A stretch of DNA of 64,000 nt from Limnoperna fortunei (lineage: Eukaryota > Mollusca > Bivalvia > Mytilida > Modiolidae), in NCBI GenBank assembly GCA_944474755.1, contig OX104114.1, positions 43,713,070-43,777,069 on the forward strand, written 5' to 3'. Below are positions 11,242 through 26,200 of the stretch, in pieces. Position numbers and translations under genes: made by a program. Every line of letters starts with the position of its first letter. Positions within the stretch are counted from its first letter, which is position 1. The notes under the pieces are model-generated. The model had not been told where the DNA came from. It saw nothing but the letters and a program-made list of their open reading frames with translations, and made no database searches.

Positions 11242-14200
11242 CTGCAATACAAAGGATCGCATGGTATCAACAATGTAAATAGAAGGTAAATAAACAAGCT
11301 ACAAAAGATACTATTTCAATTGAGAGAGCAAGAAACTGTGATCATTTGATCAACATTACGGTTAAAAATTTGTCAATTTATTGTGGCATGGATTTTCAAA
11401 CCGAGCAATGATATAATTACACATTTTAATACTGTCATATTTTTGCTTACACAGCGACATTTAAAACCAGACAGCAGGACCTTGACATACTACATAATTA
11501 TATTATCATGTTTATGGTATCATTCATGCGGCTTTAGATTTGTTTACGCGTTACTTTTTGCGTTATGTTATTATATTACAGCAGAACAATTTTCTGTTGA
11601 AATTCAACGAAAACCATGAGAAATCTTTATTTACTGTCTACAAATATCAAATTCTAACAGTGTTGGGTTAATCTGTATTACCACCTTTATTTCTATTGCT
11701 CAGAAATCAAATAGATTGATATATAATATCGTTGTAGCAATACTATATTTTAAAAAAATAATTGCTTTGATTGCTGTAAAGTAAATTTGTCATGCTTTCT
11801 ATTATATAAAAAAAATTACTTCGATTACTGTCTGATTATGACGTGTTTATTAAAACAAATGACATCGTCAAATCTAGTACATATGTACTATCCTCTAGAT
11901 TCACAGCGGATTTTGGCGAGTATTAAATTTCTTATTCTGATTTCTTACAGGTTGGGTTAAATAAGTCTCTATTCTTATGTTGAGAATGCAACTAATATTA
12001 GTTAATAATCTTTCGTTAATCCTACATAACTTGGTCAAATTTTTAATTTTTTAATCTCTTGACATTTTATACACTTAAAACTTGTATTCATAACAGATCG
12101 CGTAACATCTTCGAAAAAACAGGTGGAATAAAATTTTTGTCTTAAAATCTTTAAACTCAAATTATATTTCAATTAAAACATCAATTAAAATTAAATAAAT
12201 AAAAAATAAAAAATAAATATAGCAATTATTAAGAAAAAATACAAACAAGAGAAAAAGAAGTAACTTTCCTGTAATGCACATATCTGCATAGATCTTGTCA
12301 CTGTACCTACGGGCCCAATTTCCAAATTGATAATGTCATAAAAATATCAAGTATATATAATTTACAAACCACGACGAAGGGCGTTTCTTATAATCAAGAC
12401 TGATCAGTGATTCACAAGCTAAACATATTAGAAGCTCACATAAGATTTTGAAGAGCTTTTACATCCAAAATTCCATAAAAGTAATTACTAATCCACCTAA
12501 GGCCATTTACACACTGAGAATATAGAAAGCTTTTCTTTCGAAAAAATAACGCCGCAATGACGTGATGTGCGTGGGCCGACTTTAAGAATCAATAGGCCAA
12601 AACAGCGAAGCTTAAAACAGGGCTGATTGCTGTAAGATGTTTCATAGTTCCTGCTCTCTGAATTTAGCAAATAAAGTTAAATCATTTGCTAATATTTTCT
12701 GTTGAAATTAAAAAAAAACGTAATCCCTTTACTGAAGTATTGGCTAATAAAAAAGCTCTTAGAATTTAATACTAGCTGGTAAAATGATAGTATAGGAAAG
12801 AAAGATTATAGGGTAAAATACTAGCTAAATAGTACGTGAGAATGTTGCAGTGAGAAACACTCCGTTGTTAAAAGTTGCCTTTAAACTAAATATGAAATCA
12901 ACTAATTTTTCTTTCAGTTCAATTTACTATCTACTGAATTACTTATTAACAAGACGATGTTACGATTGGTAAAGAAGATTGTTTATTCTAAAATAACTGA
13001 ACAGAAAAAGGTTTTTGAAGATTTATGTATCATTCCACCAGGAACATAAAACGTAAATATTAAGCATACTAACAAACTAAATCTGTTTCACTACAAACTT
13101 ATGCCAAAACTCACTAAGACGGTGCACAAGGACATAAAAATTTAAAACATTAATCGTAATTTTTAAACGAGTAATTATTGTTATAGACATGGTACTGTAA
13201 ACCAATAAAATTTCACGTGATATAAACTTTCGCGGATTTCGCGAGGAGGTAACAAACGCGAAAGTTTATATCCGCGAAAAGGTTTGGGAAAATGAATGAT
13301 GAGGAATGGCGACACCACTAACGTCGTGTAAAATACCAAATGTGTGTGTTAACCCTTATTTAGAATTACTAAACTACGATTTCATAATGACAACTTCCGG
13401 TTGATAAAACAGTTATCTTTGTTAGGTTTTAATTAAAATCTGATTATTTGTCTTTTATCGTCCTGTTATTGACATCTGTTTGGCACTTGAAACGACGAAT
13501 TAATTATTTAATTATGTCAGGTGTTAAAAGATCAAACGACTTATTAGCCGTTATGCAAACAGCAATCTCCCTGGTAATTAACAACTATGTACACCTACAG
13601 GCATGACAGGCCAAAAAAGTAAAACGGTTCATTAAATTGTCGACTTAAAAATGATTCTATTCAATGTGTTTATTATGCAAACACGTGTTTAGATCTTTCG
13701 TTTTTATTTGTTGTACAAATTAAATATATTTAGTAAACTCAACTAAACTACATGTACTTGAGTTTATGTTCACGTGAATCAGTCAGCTATAAAAATCGAT
13801 CGACAATAAAAAACAAAAGATATCAGGACGACAACTCAAATATTTATTATTTATTGTGTGCTCATTTTCTATACAAAGATCTGTAGATCCGCGAATATTT
13901 ATTTTTTATGATATCAATTTCGCGAAAGTTTGTATTCGCGAATCAGTCCATCGAATACAAACCGCGAAAGTTTGCTCACGCGAATATTAATTGGTTTACA
14001 GTATTTCATATCAGTAAAGTGAGACTTATGAACGTTTTAAAAATCTCTGTGGACTATTCGTAAAGGCATGACGCAAATTATAGTTGTGTTACAGCATGCT
14101 AGCAATGTCATTTGAGACAATGTTTTAAACACCCGTTCAAAATTAAATTGATTTAAACCAATTTAAGCAACTGTATTTGTTCATTCTACATCAAACAGTT

Positions 14201-17200
14201 TATATATTGATCATTTTAGAGATTTTACCAAAGTAAACTGGCATTGGCAACATTTACTTTTAGAAATCGGGTATTTTAAGATTTCAATTTAAATCAGTTA
14301 ATACTTAATACTAATTTATGAAATCGTTTGAGTTTAAGGAAAAGAAAATCTTGTATTGGAAAGAAGGCAAAACAGAGGTGTGTGTTATTTATGGATATTG
14401 CAGTACTCGGTATCTAAATTAAACAAATAAAGGCTTTAATTTGTCACGGACGTGCGTTGTGATTTATATATTGATATATTTGATACAAACGTGATATTCT
14501 ACTAAAAGGAGCACGTGAAATCGTTTAAGGAAAAATCATCATTTACTAGAAAGAAGGAGTGGGGTTGTTATTTATGGATATTGCAGTACTCAGTATCTAA
14601 CTTATACAACGAGGCTGATGCAGGGCTAAATTGGTTGTGCGTTGTGACTTTCCGATATATTTGATACAAACGTGATATCCTACGACAAAAACTGGCAAAT
14701 AAATGACCCAGTGATTTATTTATGTTTAATGAGACGCTGTCACATGGCTCAAAGTTCTATGTTTGTTTGTTGACTATTTGCATTCTTTACAACATAAACT
14801 ATAATCATACAAAACACCTATCTTTCTACCATATAATGATAAACTTCAACAGATTGAAGATAATGTCACGTAAGGAGTTGCATACTAACAAGGATTTAGA
14901 TCACATATTTATAATGGATGTGGTATTTAAAATTATAGAAAACATGAGGAATTTATTTATTGTTTTTTTTATTTTTGAATGGCTAGCATGAAAGAGTTCA
15001 CCAAAGGGGCAGCTTTGATGACGTAGCCAGGGAGAGTGTTCCATTCTCTAATTGTTCTGGGGAAAAATGAATATTTTCTGTAGTCTGTTTTACATAGAGG
15101 GATTTGATAGCTCTGTGTGTTTGTATGCGTTGTTTAAGTGGTGTTGATCTGTTTGTATGTTGGATTGCTACCTCTTAGTGTGCTATTTTATAGAACATTG
15201 TTAGTCAGGAGTTTGTTTTCAAATTTTGGACAGTGTGTTAAAACAAACATTACTGACGGATTTTAAAGAAAATAGTACAGTCGCTTCGACCAAATATTGA
15301 TATTACTAATTGCTAGAACCTAAAAATCAGACGGACAAAATTTTTTTGCCACCTTTAGATACAGATCAGTGGCGGATCCAGGGGGGGGGAGGGCGTAGCG
15401 GCGTACGCCCCCCTTTAAAAAAAAATAAAAGGAAAAATAGAGAAAAGGAGGGTAAAAACCAACGCCAAAGGCAAAAATGTAATCCCCGCTCGTCCTCGCC
15501 ATAAATTAATGCATTAACGGTACTAATTAGTTTATTATGATATCTCAGTTGTATATACTGTACCAAATAAAGGTTACTGAACACTATAAAAACCTTGTTC
15601 GTGGCCTTCCTATTCCGATATCCCCTTTTTACGCCCCCCTTTCGAAAATCCTGTATCCGCCCCTGCAGATGTAATTGGCCATTTAAATGACACTATTAAC
15701 TGTGACAATACGATAGATGAGATTATAAATGCAACAAATATAACAAAATAAAGTAGGCAGTTAATGAATATGTAAATTCAACATGTGGTAAATTTGAGAA
15801 CTTATTTTATCTTATAATAAAGACCGTTATACCTAAAATTGAGGACCATTGGGAAAGTTTCACCTTTTCACAAAAATAGATGAGATTAATCGGATACTAA
15901 AAAATTCCAATAATAACAATTTAAAGCTGATTAGGGAAGCTTTCTACGGCAGTTTTATGCGAAAGGTTAAACGATTTTTTCAGATGATTTTCTGTTACTT
16001 AATGAATGCCGGTGTAGATTTCGTATACCGTAATGCAGTTTGTATGATTTTGATTAACACCTTTCTAATATTCTGATACATAGGAAGAAGGAGATGTTCT
16101 GTGTCTTTGTACATATCAAAAAAGCTTTTTATAATTGTGACGGACTCCATATAAAATGTTATTAAATAATACTAAAGGAAGATTGTTTGCCATAATTTCT
16201 ACTATCCATAAAAATATTAAGTCCTGTGTATCCTAAAATAATAAAGCTGCATTTATTTCCCTGTGAAACTTGTGTCCAAGAGAGAAAGTTTGTCACCACT
16301 TCTTATTTATCTTGATGATTTAAAACTATTTAAGAATTTCTGTAATAGATCTCGATACCAAACTACGAATGATTCATTTTGGACACGTACAAGTGAAAAA
16401 GGTTTTAAACTCTATGCAGTCTCGAATAAGTCGCTGTTTAATTTACCTAGCCTTATTTCTCTTTGTTTAAAGCATTTAAAAGCACTACTCAATGAACGTA
16501 TAAATTGTTGTTGGATTTAATTAGTTTTTGGTTAAAGCATATAAAAACAAACTTCAATTGACGTGGCTTGTAATATATTTACAATTATTAAACTTTTAAT
16601 ACAACTTTTTCTTCAAGATCAATTGTAACAAACATAGTTTGCAAATACTTAAAATAGAACCAAAGTTCATAATAATTGATTATTTAAAGAAGAAATAAGT
16701 TTGGGATACATTAAGCAAGTTTAGAACTTTATACTGCAGGCTGCAGATCAAATATTGACGGTGAAAAAAGAATGTTTCACATTGACAAAATATCTTTAAA
16801 ATGTTAATGTTATCAAATTGAAAAAACTCATGACTGTAACAAATAAAAACGCTAAACTACGGAAAATGTGTGCTTCATTTTGGATATAAACAAAATTTAT
16901 AATCCCTTGACTCTGTCCGGTTATTATTTGTTAAAAACAAGATCGAATAATCGTACCATTGTCTTTTAGGGTACAAAGTTAGTTCCATTGAGAATCCCAA
17001 ACGGTGTGTTTCACTGTATATGTTATTTGCTACACTAAGAGTACTAAGACTAAACTCTGCCATTATTACGACAAATCACATAACTAAAATCGGATTTGTG
17101 ACAAAAGTAAAATTCGGCCTACTAAAAAGGGAAAAAGTGATGTTGAATGTTTTGATATATATGTATTTATGCTTGTATACCAATGTCAACAAAGGTTTAT

Positions 17201-20200
17201 CAGAAATAAAAAAAATCTAGATAAATTGTATATAATTATAGGGATTACAGAAAATGCTCAAACCAAAAGAAGGATTAGAGGTTGCATTGTTCAATAAACA
17301 ATCGAACTGATTTTAAATAAAATACCATAAAAAAATATACAACGTTTTGTATTATCAACGCCTGGCAGATCAAGCACAGTTTATTAATGCAAATTCCCAG
17401 CTAATTAAAAAGTAGAATTATTTGTTTTTTTTAAATAAATGTTGTAGTAGATTGTACAGTATTTTCGTACTCCATAATGTCAAATCACCACTATTTTGTT
17501 TTGAGCACCACCGATTAGTCTTGATAACCTTTTGTGTTTAAAAACGTTCCCTAATAATTAAGTGTGCATTGTGAGCATGTTCACAAAGGGATACCCCACC
17601 GCTTCGCTTTTTAGTCCATTTATCTCCCCTTAAATATATCCGAGGTCAATAAAAATCCTTCTTGCACATCTACATATAAAGTACTTCCTTTATGTTAAGT
17701 TATGTCATCAAGCTGTTTGGGAGGAGTTGCGCTTACAAGGGATATGGACAGACGGACACACAGACAGACAGGCAGGGTTGTTTCAAGAAACATTTCTTCC
17801 AAAATTTTGGTTAAATACAATAACTCCTATAAGGTGCTATCAGACAATTTCTGAAAATTAAATGGTTTTTAGGCATTGTCCTTTAGGATACTTTAAAAAT
17901 TTGCAGTTTTACTCTACTAATAGGTGTGTTATAGACTAATTTATAATTCAAAAACTGTTCATTTGTCCAAATTCATAATGAAGGGCAATAACTCCTATAA
18001 AGAGTCATCTTGCAATTCTGGACTAAGCAATCATTTGTAGGGCTTCTAATGCTGATCATTGCTGCAATTTACAGTTTTAATCTAGCTTCTATAGTTTTCA
18101 AGTTACAGGACAAAAATGGAAAATTTCATAACAAAATTGTCATTTAAGGGCAATAACCCCTATAAGGAGTCATCTGGCAATTTCATACCAATTAAGTGAA
18201 TTGAAGGGCTTTTATTGGTGATCATTTTTGCAATTTATTTATTATTTCACTCTAGCTGTAATCGTTTTTAAGTTACAGGACAAAAACGGAAAATTTCTTA
18301 AAAAATTACCATTTAAGGGAAATAACTCATATAAGGAGTCATCTGACAATTTCAGACCAATCCAGTGAATTGTAGGGCTTTTTTTGCTGATCATTTTTGC
18401 CATTTACAGTTTCACTCTACCTCGTATAGTTTTCAAGTTATATTGTAAATACCAAAAATTTTGTCAAAAATCGTCAATAAAGGGCAATAACTCCTACAAG
18501 GAGCTAATACACAACTTCACACTAATAGCAACTATTGTAGACCTTAACGTGCTGATCAATTTGAAGTAACGGTTTTCTCTATAGCTATTATAATTTTTGA
18601 GATAATGATCAAAAACCTGTGTTGACCCCCACGTTCTATTTTTAGTAACAGCGGCCATATTTGTCTGTTGATCAACACCCTGGATACAAACTTGAAACTA
18701 GGAACCCTAAGGATGATTGTGGCCAAGTTTGAAAAAAATTGGCCCAGTGGTTTCAGAGGAGATGATTTTTGAAAAATGTTTACGACGGACGACGGACGAT
18801 AGACGACGGACGACGGAAGCCAAGTGATAGCAAAAGCTCACATGGACCTTCGGTCAGGTGAGCTAAAAACCGCACTCCAGTGGCTTTTACTATAAACTAC
18901 TTTTTTAAACATTAAGAATATACATCTAAACCGTAACTTTATTTTTTTTCCTCTCAACGGCTAAGTGCAATTCACTTTTTAATATGTTTTACACCGAACT
19001 ATTTTACCTCTGATATTTTGTGGTAATGGATCTTTCATCATTGCCTCAAGGCTTTGCAACCTTTCTGTTAGTGCAGCTTTTTCCATAAAGAAGTTTCTGT
19101 ATACATCCATAAAGGATGGATCTAGATTACAATTCAATAAATTGGAACTCTCTAGCTCATATCGTTTTCCTCCAATTCTGCTCACAGCCTGTAATATTCA
19201 GTTGCAATAGATTTATTCTTCATTTACTACAACGTGTGTATAATATTATTAACAAACAGTTTTTAAACACAGAGGCATTCATAACTATTTCATATAAGTG
19301 CTCTAGATTTGAGATATGGAATATATAGTCCACCCTCCACATTATTTGCGTATGGTTAATCACAGTAATAATATTATTATAATACTCAAGCAACTGATAT
19401 AATGCATCAGATTAACAATTAAAAGTCTGTATGCAATTAGTGCAAATTAAGGGACGTCCTATAATTGTCTATAGTCTTGACAAAAACACCGTCATATATT
19501 GTTTGTGTGTTAAACTATACATCATTTCTCGTCCAAAAATGTTTTTAGAAGTTTTAAGGTTTTAGGAGTCCTCACTATATTATATATTCGTACATTCCCT
19601 GTTCAAATGACCCAATAAAGGTGACAGATGAGCTCACACGCACTTATCTGTACTCGTGTAATCAAATCAAAACACCTGAAACTAGATCGTTGTCTGTTGT
19701 TTCTGGTGTTTTGATTGGATAAAGTTGTTGGTTAATGGAAGTAATATGTACTTCCAAAAGCGGTTGGAAAAGGCCCTGTGATCTTTAACTTGTATTATAA
19801 TTTTTCACGAGCGGAGCTCAGCAATCTGAGCTTAAAGTTTCTATCACTTGTGTAAAATCTACCGGTCTTTCCTTAAAACGTATGTAAGAACCTATTAATC
19901 TCCACATTGTCACGAAATTTGTTTGCATGACTGACAGCGAAGTCAGTAGTGTTTGAAACGGGAATCAATACTATTAAAGCACATTTTTTTTGAGTGAAAT
20001 AGTTTTCATTAAAAAATGTTACGAATGGCGAAAGAACAAAACAACTTTCTTACAAAAAATATAGTAATACATAATTCATTTTATCTAAGAATGTAGTAAT
20101 TTATTAGATAAACTTTTCTCGCGATGGATAAAGCTGAAGGTAGATGAAAGGTATATACCCTTCTAATTGTAATATTCATTATCATAATAAAACAATGTGG

Positions 20201-23200
20201 TCTCAATTAAAACGTGAAGCTTGTTGTTTAACTTAAACTCTATCAATTCATATGTGGTCTTTTAAATGTGTGTCATCAATTATAGGTAGGAAAGACTGAA
20301 CTAATGTAAGATTATATAAATTTGAAATGGTTAAATTGACAAGCGGATTGAATAGATTTCCAAGATGGTTCTGGAAAACATATATTTGAACTGATAGTTC
20401 AAAACGAGACTTAACAGAACAGTAAAAAATTCCATTTACGCTAAGATAAAAGAAACAAAGACTAAGATAAAACTATTGCTTCAGACGAACGGGAAGTTTA
20501 CAACAGGGAAATAGAAGTCATCACGCTTGTCGAAAAGTTGTGTATGTAATTTTTTTCTTGATTCGACATTTGTCAAATTTTCTCTTCCGGAAACAGTTTA
20601 AAGCAGTCAAACAAGAAATCAAGAAATGCCAAGAAAAGCAAATGAACCTGGATCGAGAAACGATGCCATGAAAGCCTGAAGAAAAATAAATGCAAAAAAA
20701 CTCAACTCGTGACAGACCAGAACAAAACAATGACGCAAGATAATTTGAAGAGACAGAAATAGTAGTGTTATACAAACGTACAATCACACAGCCTCAATGG
20801 ATTCAAACAAAATGAATATCGCTCCGGTAACCTACACCGACAGCTTTCCCATCCGTTGATAAATGTTAGAACCAGCTATGAAGTCATAAAAAAGACGATG
20901 AAAGTACCAGAATTAGACGCAGAAAATTAACCAACTTGTCGTTTGCTGACGACATTCATGCCGTTGCATAAAGAGAAAAAGCTCGCTCACTAGATAATAT
21001 AGCTGCTGCATACAGCATGGAAATAAATGTCGAAACGACTAAACCTATGACCAAAAACACCAATACCATCAATAGTGAAATAATAATAAATTCTCAGAAA
21101 CTGGAAATATTTCTTGTAGCCATTTTAACATATGAACCTGAAATACTAAGATAACAACACGAACATAAAGATAAAAAACATAATCCATCAAGCCATTATA
21201 AAGACCTACTGACCACATAAAAAACGAAAATGGTATTCACATGTCACACAATCATCAGGACACGGTTAGACATTCGTGCAAGGCACATGGGCGGACGGAT
21301 GGATGGATGGGTGGGTGGGTGAGTGGGTGGGTAGGTAGTTAAATAGGTGGTGATGTAGGTAAAGAAATAGACAGACAGACAAAATAGATAGTTAAAAAAA
21401 AGAAAGATAGATTTTCATATTATCTAACACCTAACCGACCTCAAAATAAGTTCTAATAATTTGATATAAATTCCAGCCATTACACAAAAATACTGTATTA
21501 GATCATAATTCCAATATAATTAGCATATGTATTTTTCCTGTGTTTGGATTGGTTGCTTATATTACCAGTAACAAACTATTACATTCCACTTTTTACAACT
21601 GTGCAAAATCCAATTCAGAATTTATCAATGTGTAAAACACTTACAAACTTGACATAAAATAGCTTGGACTGCATTGTTTCATTCCATAATACAAATATCG
21701 AACATAAAATCAAAAACATTTATTTCTGTAAAATAATAGTTTGATTGGAGGCATGTCAGACTACAACTATAAAACAGTTCTTTTTGACATATCTCGATGC
21801 GTTCCAATTACACGGATTTTTTTTTTTAGGTTTTGCAGTCAAACAAATTTTTGTGCCTTCAGGAACATCAACATCAACATTGTCGACATCAACAACCTGT
21901 CGAAAAATTCAAAGTTAGTGTAATCCAGTTCATGTGTACAATCTTCGACGTCTATAAATTTTTTCTTTTGAAACCACGCAAGTAACATATGCCTTCAGAT
22001 CACTAAAACACGATGGGTGTCCTTAAGGATGCAGAATGACTTGTTTTTACCTGTCCTTCAAATTATGAGTCATTATCTCACCAATGATTACTGTGTTCGA
22101 CTATTAAGCTACTCAAAGAAGGGTTTATTGTACCTAGGTTGATATTATCTCTTCAGAAGTTCTATTGCCGTCACTATGACTTGATTAATATAGGAAATCC
22201 ACCACCCTAATACGATCGATCATTTTCTCTGAGTCATCTGTAGTCTTTCTTATTCCTGAATGTGACATGCCCTAGAGGTGACATTGACTAACTCAACGGG
22301 TGTCTAATTAGAGGCAGGCGTCGAGTTAGTCATTATCACCTCTAGGGCATATCACAGTAATTCGAACCCAATATAAAACCCATGGCTTCACTCAGGACGA
22401 GTAAGCCATGGTTTTTATATTGGGTTCGAATTACTTACTTTCTGTTTTTGTGATATTGTCTTTGTTTCCTTTTGTATATGTTTGTCTAAAACCGGATTTG
22501 TATTTGTACTTTTACCTTAATCTCTTGTTTTCGGTAGGTTCCCTGTCATCTTTTAACATGCTATTGCTCTTACTGCTCTTATATTTTATCATTGATACAA
22601 AATCCTTAAAAGAACCCCAAGCAAAGTTGACAACTCAAACGGATTTTTGTCCAATTACTCGTACATAGTAAGTACAGTTAAGAAAATAAATATAAATAAA
22701 AGTTATCATTTAATAATTAAAGTTTAGGCCGCAATTATAATGCTGAAAAAAATATGGACGTTAAGGAATGGAAGAATTTAAATAAGAGTTGTTAAAAAAA
22801 AATTAGACATTTGATTAAATATGGTTTGAACTTGTGACAGCTTTACATAGATTTTAATTTTAACATGACGTTCTCTTCAAATTGTTTAGTAAGAAATGAT
22901 CGATTGCCTGTTTAGTTGTTTGGCTAAATAGTCTGATAAATCATGTGAACCAAAAATACCGATTGTTAGCATTTACATTTTATGTTTACTGTGGATATAA
23001 TTATTTTTGCTGTCTTTAAGCTTGGTTGTTTGTTTAAACATAGATTTACGCTACTTCTAGAATTTTTGCAGATATATAATAGGGTTCAGTTTTTATTTGG
23101 AGAGGAAGCCGGAGTACCCGTATAGAATGTAATACATTGTTTGCAATTTCAATGGGGAAATGATGCATTGCGAAAGAAAATTTAGCCAATTGACCTCTAT

Positions 23201-26200
23201 AAAGAAACCAAGTGGTTACACAGCAAACTGTTACACACATTACACCAATATTCATCTAGACTGATGTTATTGTTCGTCATTGAATATAAAGGACTGATAA
23301 ATTCAACGTAAGTTTTGAGTAAAATTTTAAAAAGAAAATTATATGACTGCATAATTCGTAGGAATTTACTGAACTAAGTTCATCGCAAAGAAATATAAAA
23401 TATTCTCTCAATTTCATATTATAGACTATTTATATTTATAACTCACCTTACTGATAGTTTCCCAGCAAATTGCAAATTCGAAATTGTCCAATTTTCTGTC
23501 ATTTTCTAAACAGTGTGAAATGTAGTTTCTGTAATATTTAATTCGGGCCAAATCTGCACCAGGACTATCATCACTGGGTTGTGGTAATTCGTCGTAATTG
23601 CAATATTTTGGAGCTATTGCTGACAGATGCCGGAAAAAAATTATCATAAGTGTTACGTCAAAATTAAATGACGTGATCTTGGCACCTTAAAGAAGATAAA
23701 GAAGATATGACCACTATGGAATATTTCATTGTCGCATTACAGAACGAAATGTATATAAACTGCAGGAACCTAATCAAACACATAAAAAATATCCCACCAT
23801 CCTCGCGTCTGTGTAAACATACATTGTTTTATCCATTTTGGGCAATTTTAAAAGACTTGTTCGCAGTGTATCTGTATAACTTGGTACAAATAAAAGAAAT
23901 TTAACTATTCACCTGGAAAAATGTTGAGAACACCCTAGTTTTTTCAAGGCATCTATATTCAAACACCTTTGGACTAATATTGAACTGCCATTCGTTTTTA
24001 ATTTATATAGCAAACAAAAATATGCATTGTGACACAATAAACATTATTTTAACCAAAAAAAATCATTTTTTTATTTACATATCCTTTCATCAAAATATGG
24101 ACGGTCTTTGTTCTTTCACGTAGGCTTTAAAAAGTATTGTCACCGAAAGCTCCCTAACTGTTCTTAATTGTCCAATCACACTTAAAAACGTCAATTATAA
24201 ACACCAAATAGATAATTAGCCGTCGAGGTTTAATATCGGGTATATCCGTTAGCATGAATGACAGCTAAAACCCTGCGTCTCATACTGCCAGTAAGGCGTC
24301 TTATTTGTTAAAGAGATATATGTCCGGTGTAATTGAGTTTCTAAATGTGGTAAGTTCTGTGAAAGAGGTTTCAGGCTTGTAATCGCCTACCCAATTGATC
24401 CCATAGATGCTCTATTTGGGTTTTGATCAGGACTTCTTGCAGGCCACGGAAGAGTGGTCAGAGCTTCGTTCTCGAGATATGCCCTTACTGCCCATGAAAC
24501 GAGGAGGCCTATTGTTGTCATCCATAACAACAGGTCTTGACTCCAACGGGTGGTTTTCGAGGCACACCTTCAGGTGTAAGCACGTCCCGGGTGTACTTTC
24601 GCCATAAAAGCTGCCATTGATTGTTACAAGATCCAGTTTGAAATCATGTGAGATACAGCTCTACAATATAACTGAGCCCTCACCAAAAGGCATTGTTCCA
24701 ATTATGTTTTGTTCTGCACCAGGCCAACCTGTCCCTGCGATGGCGATCGATCATCAAGCATTGGGAGTTTAATGACTCTCCTGGACCTCAATCCTACAGC
24801 TTTAAGTCCATTTCGTACTCTTTTGGCTGACAGATTACGACCAGGTAACCATTGTTGCTTGAGACAGGTGCTTCCTGCAAACTGTGTTCGCCTAACCAAT
24901 CTACCAAGTCTCCTATCTTTACGTTGGGTTGTCACAGATGGTCGACCAGATCCGGAACTGTCTTTAACATCTTGCATGGCAGCGTGTTTTCTGACCAAAC
25001 GACTAATGACTGTATAATGATATCCAAGCTGACGTTCTATTGCCTTGTAAATCATAAAAGTGGAATGCATGCCGATGATTTGCCATCTCTGTGCTTCTGA
25101 TATCCGCCTCCTTGCCATGCTTACTTTAAATGATTTGGCAATAAGAAATTCGGGATTTAAATACCGATACGTACGAAAAATAGTGCACTTTGGACGGGAT
25201 GAAGGAAGCAAGCTTCAAATGACATGGCCGTAGCATCCATTGAGGCAAGTTAGGCAGTTGCCTCACTAAAAATTATACCAAGTATGGTTTTGACATACGG
25301 ACAAATTTTGTTTACTATAAAAATAAAATATAAAAATCATGTTTTTTTTACTTTCTATAAAACTGTATATCGCTATAACTAATACGGACGTCGGTATCTT
25401 TAAAACAAACAACGGTCTTAATATGGAATTCTAATATGACGAGCTTCACAGGCTTTGTGACCACAACTGTGGTCAAAAAAATGATTTATGTATGACAACA
25501 CGCGACGAGGAGGGAGTGTTGTGAAAGCTGTTCCAATTACAAAACTGTAACTCCCACCGGAAATCTTTTGCGTATAAGATATTAATTTTTAAAAAGCCCC
25601 CAGACCCCCTGCGGATTGCCTCACTAAAAATTGGACCTTAGCTACGGGCATGGATGAACAGAAAACCGCGCATGATTAAAATTTAACACCTGAACGCTCA
25701 CATACCTTTAATTGTACATTAAAGATTTGACTGACCAAAATCATTCAAATTAAACTTTATTTACAATAAACGAAAATCAACAATATTCGGGGGTGCTTAA
25801 CTTTTTTTCAGGTGTATATTACTGTCTGATTAATACGTCTTTGTTGCTAAAAACCACGGTTACAAGCTAGTCTTATGTACTATGTATGTCTCTAGAACTC
25901 AAAATACGAAGTTATACACGTGACAGTTCACAGGTCCGCCTAGCACTTGTATTAACAGTACAACCTTTTCTGTAAAACAGAATATGCAAAATGCTTTTTA
26001 AACCACATATTAACGACTTCATTTAAATATTGCCGAAGAGTCATATTAACAGCACCTTTTTCATATTGTACAATAAAAACAATAAATATACATATTATTT
26101 AAGCATACCAGATGGTTGAATGAGATTCCACTGCGATTTTGTAAGAACTCTCTGATTATGCAATTCCTTTAACATGTTCAGGTTCTTTTGTATAATTCTA

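Larger units (their letters stand above)
11242..19007. other. Intron 4 of the HEPN-nSTAND3-ankyrin gene
   Basis: A 7.8-kb intron holding a TA-flanked foldback (13195-14001), a diverged direct repeat (14328-14690), a LINE C-terminal relic (14975-15200), an hAT-type MITE inside a coding relic (15310-15740), and family B tandem-core sequence (17800-18868). The parts 11242-13194 and 15750-17570 show nothing I can identify. Confidence 0.7.
23908..25816 (-). mobile_element. Full-length Tc1/mariner relic
   Basis: The ends are inverted repeats: left TTCACCTGGAAAAATGTTGAG, right (inverted) TACACCTGAAAAAAAGTTAAG, both continuing to a CACCC-like run. TA flanks both sides (23906-23907 and 25817-25818). 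The 1909-bp span carries a broken transposase on the minus strand and a later insertion at 25223-25652. The whole lies in intron 2 of the HEPN gene. Confidence 0.85.

Noticed and set aside
14722..14991. 89-aa plus-strand open frame
   Set aside because: AT-rich low-information peptide overlapping the end of the LINE relic on the other strand.
23075..23125. V-SINE-like scrap (GAGGAAGCCGGAGTACCCGTAT)
   Set aside because: Only about 25 bases match the SINE body, too little for a call.
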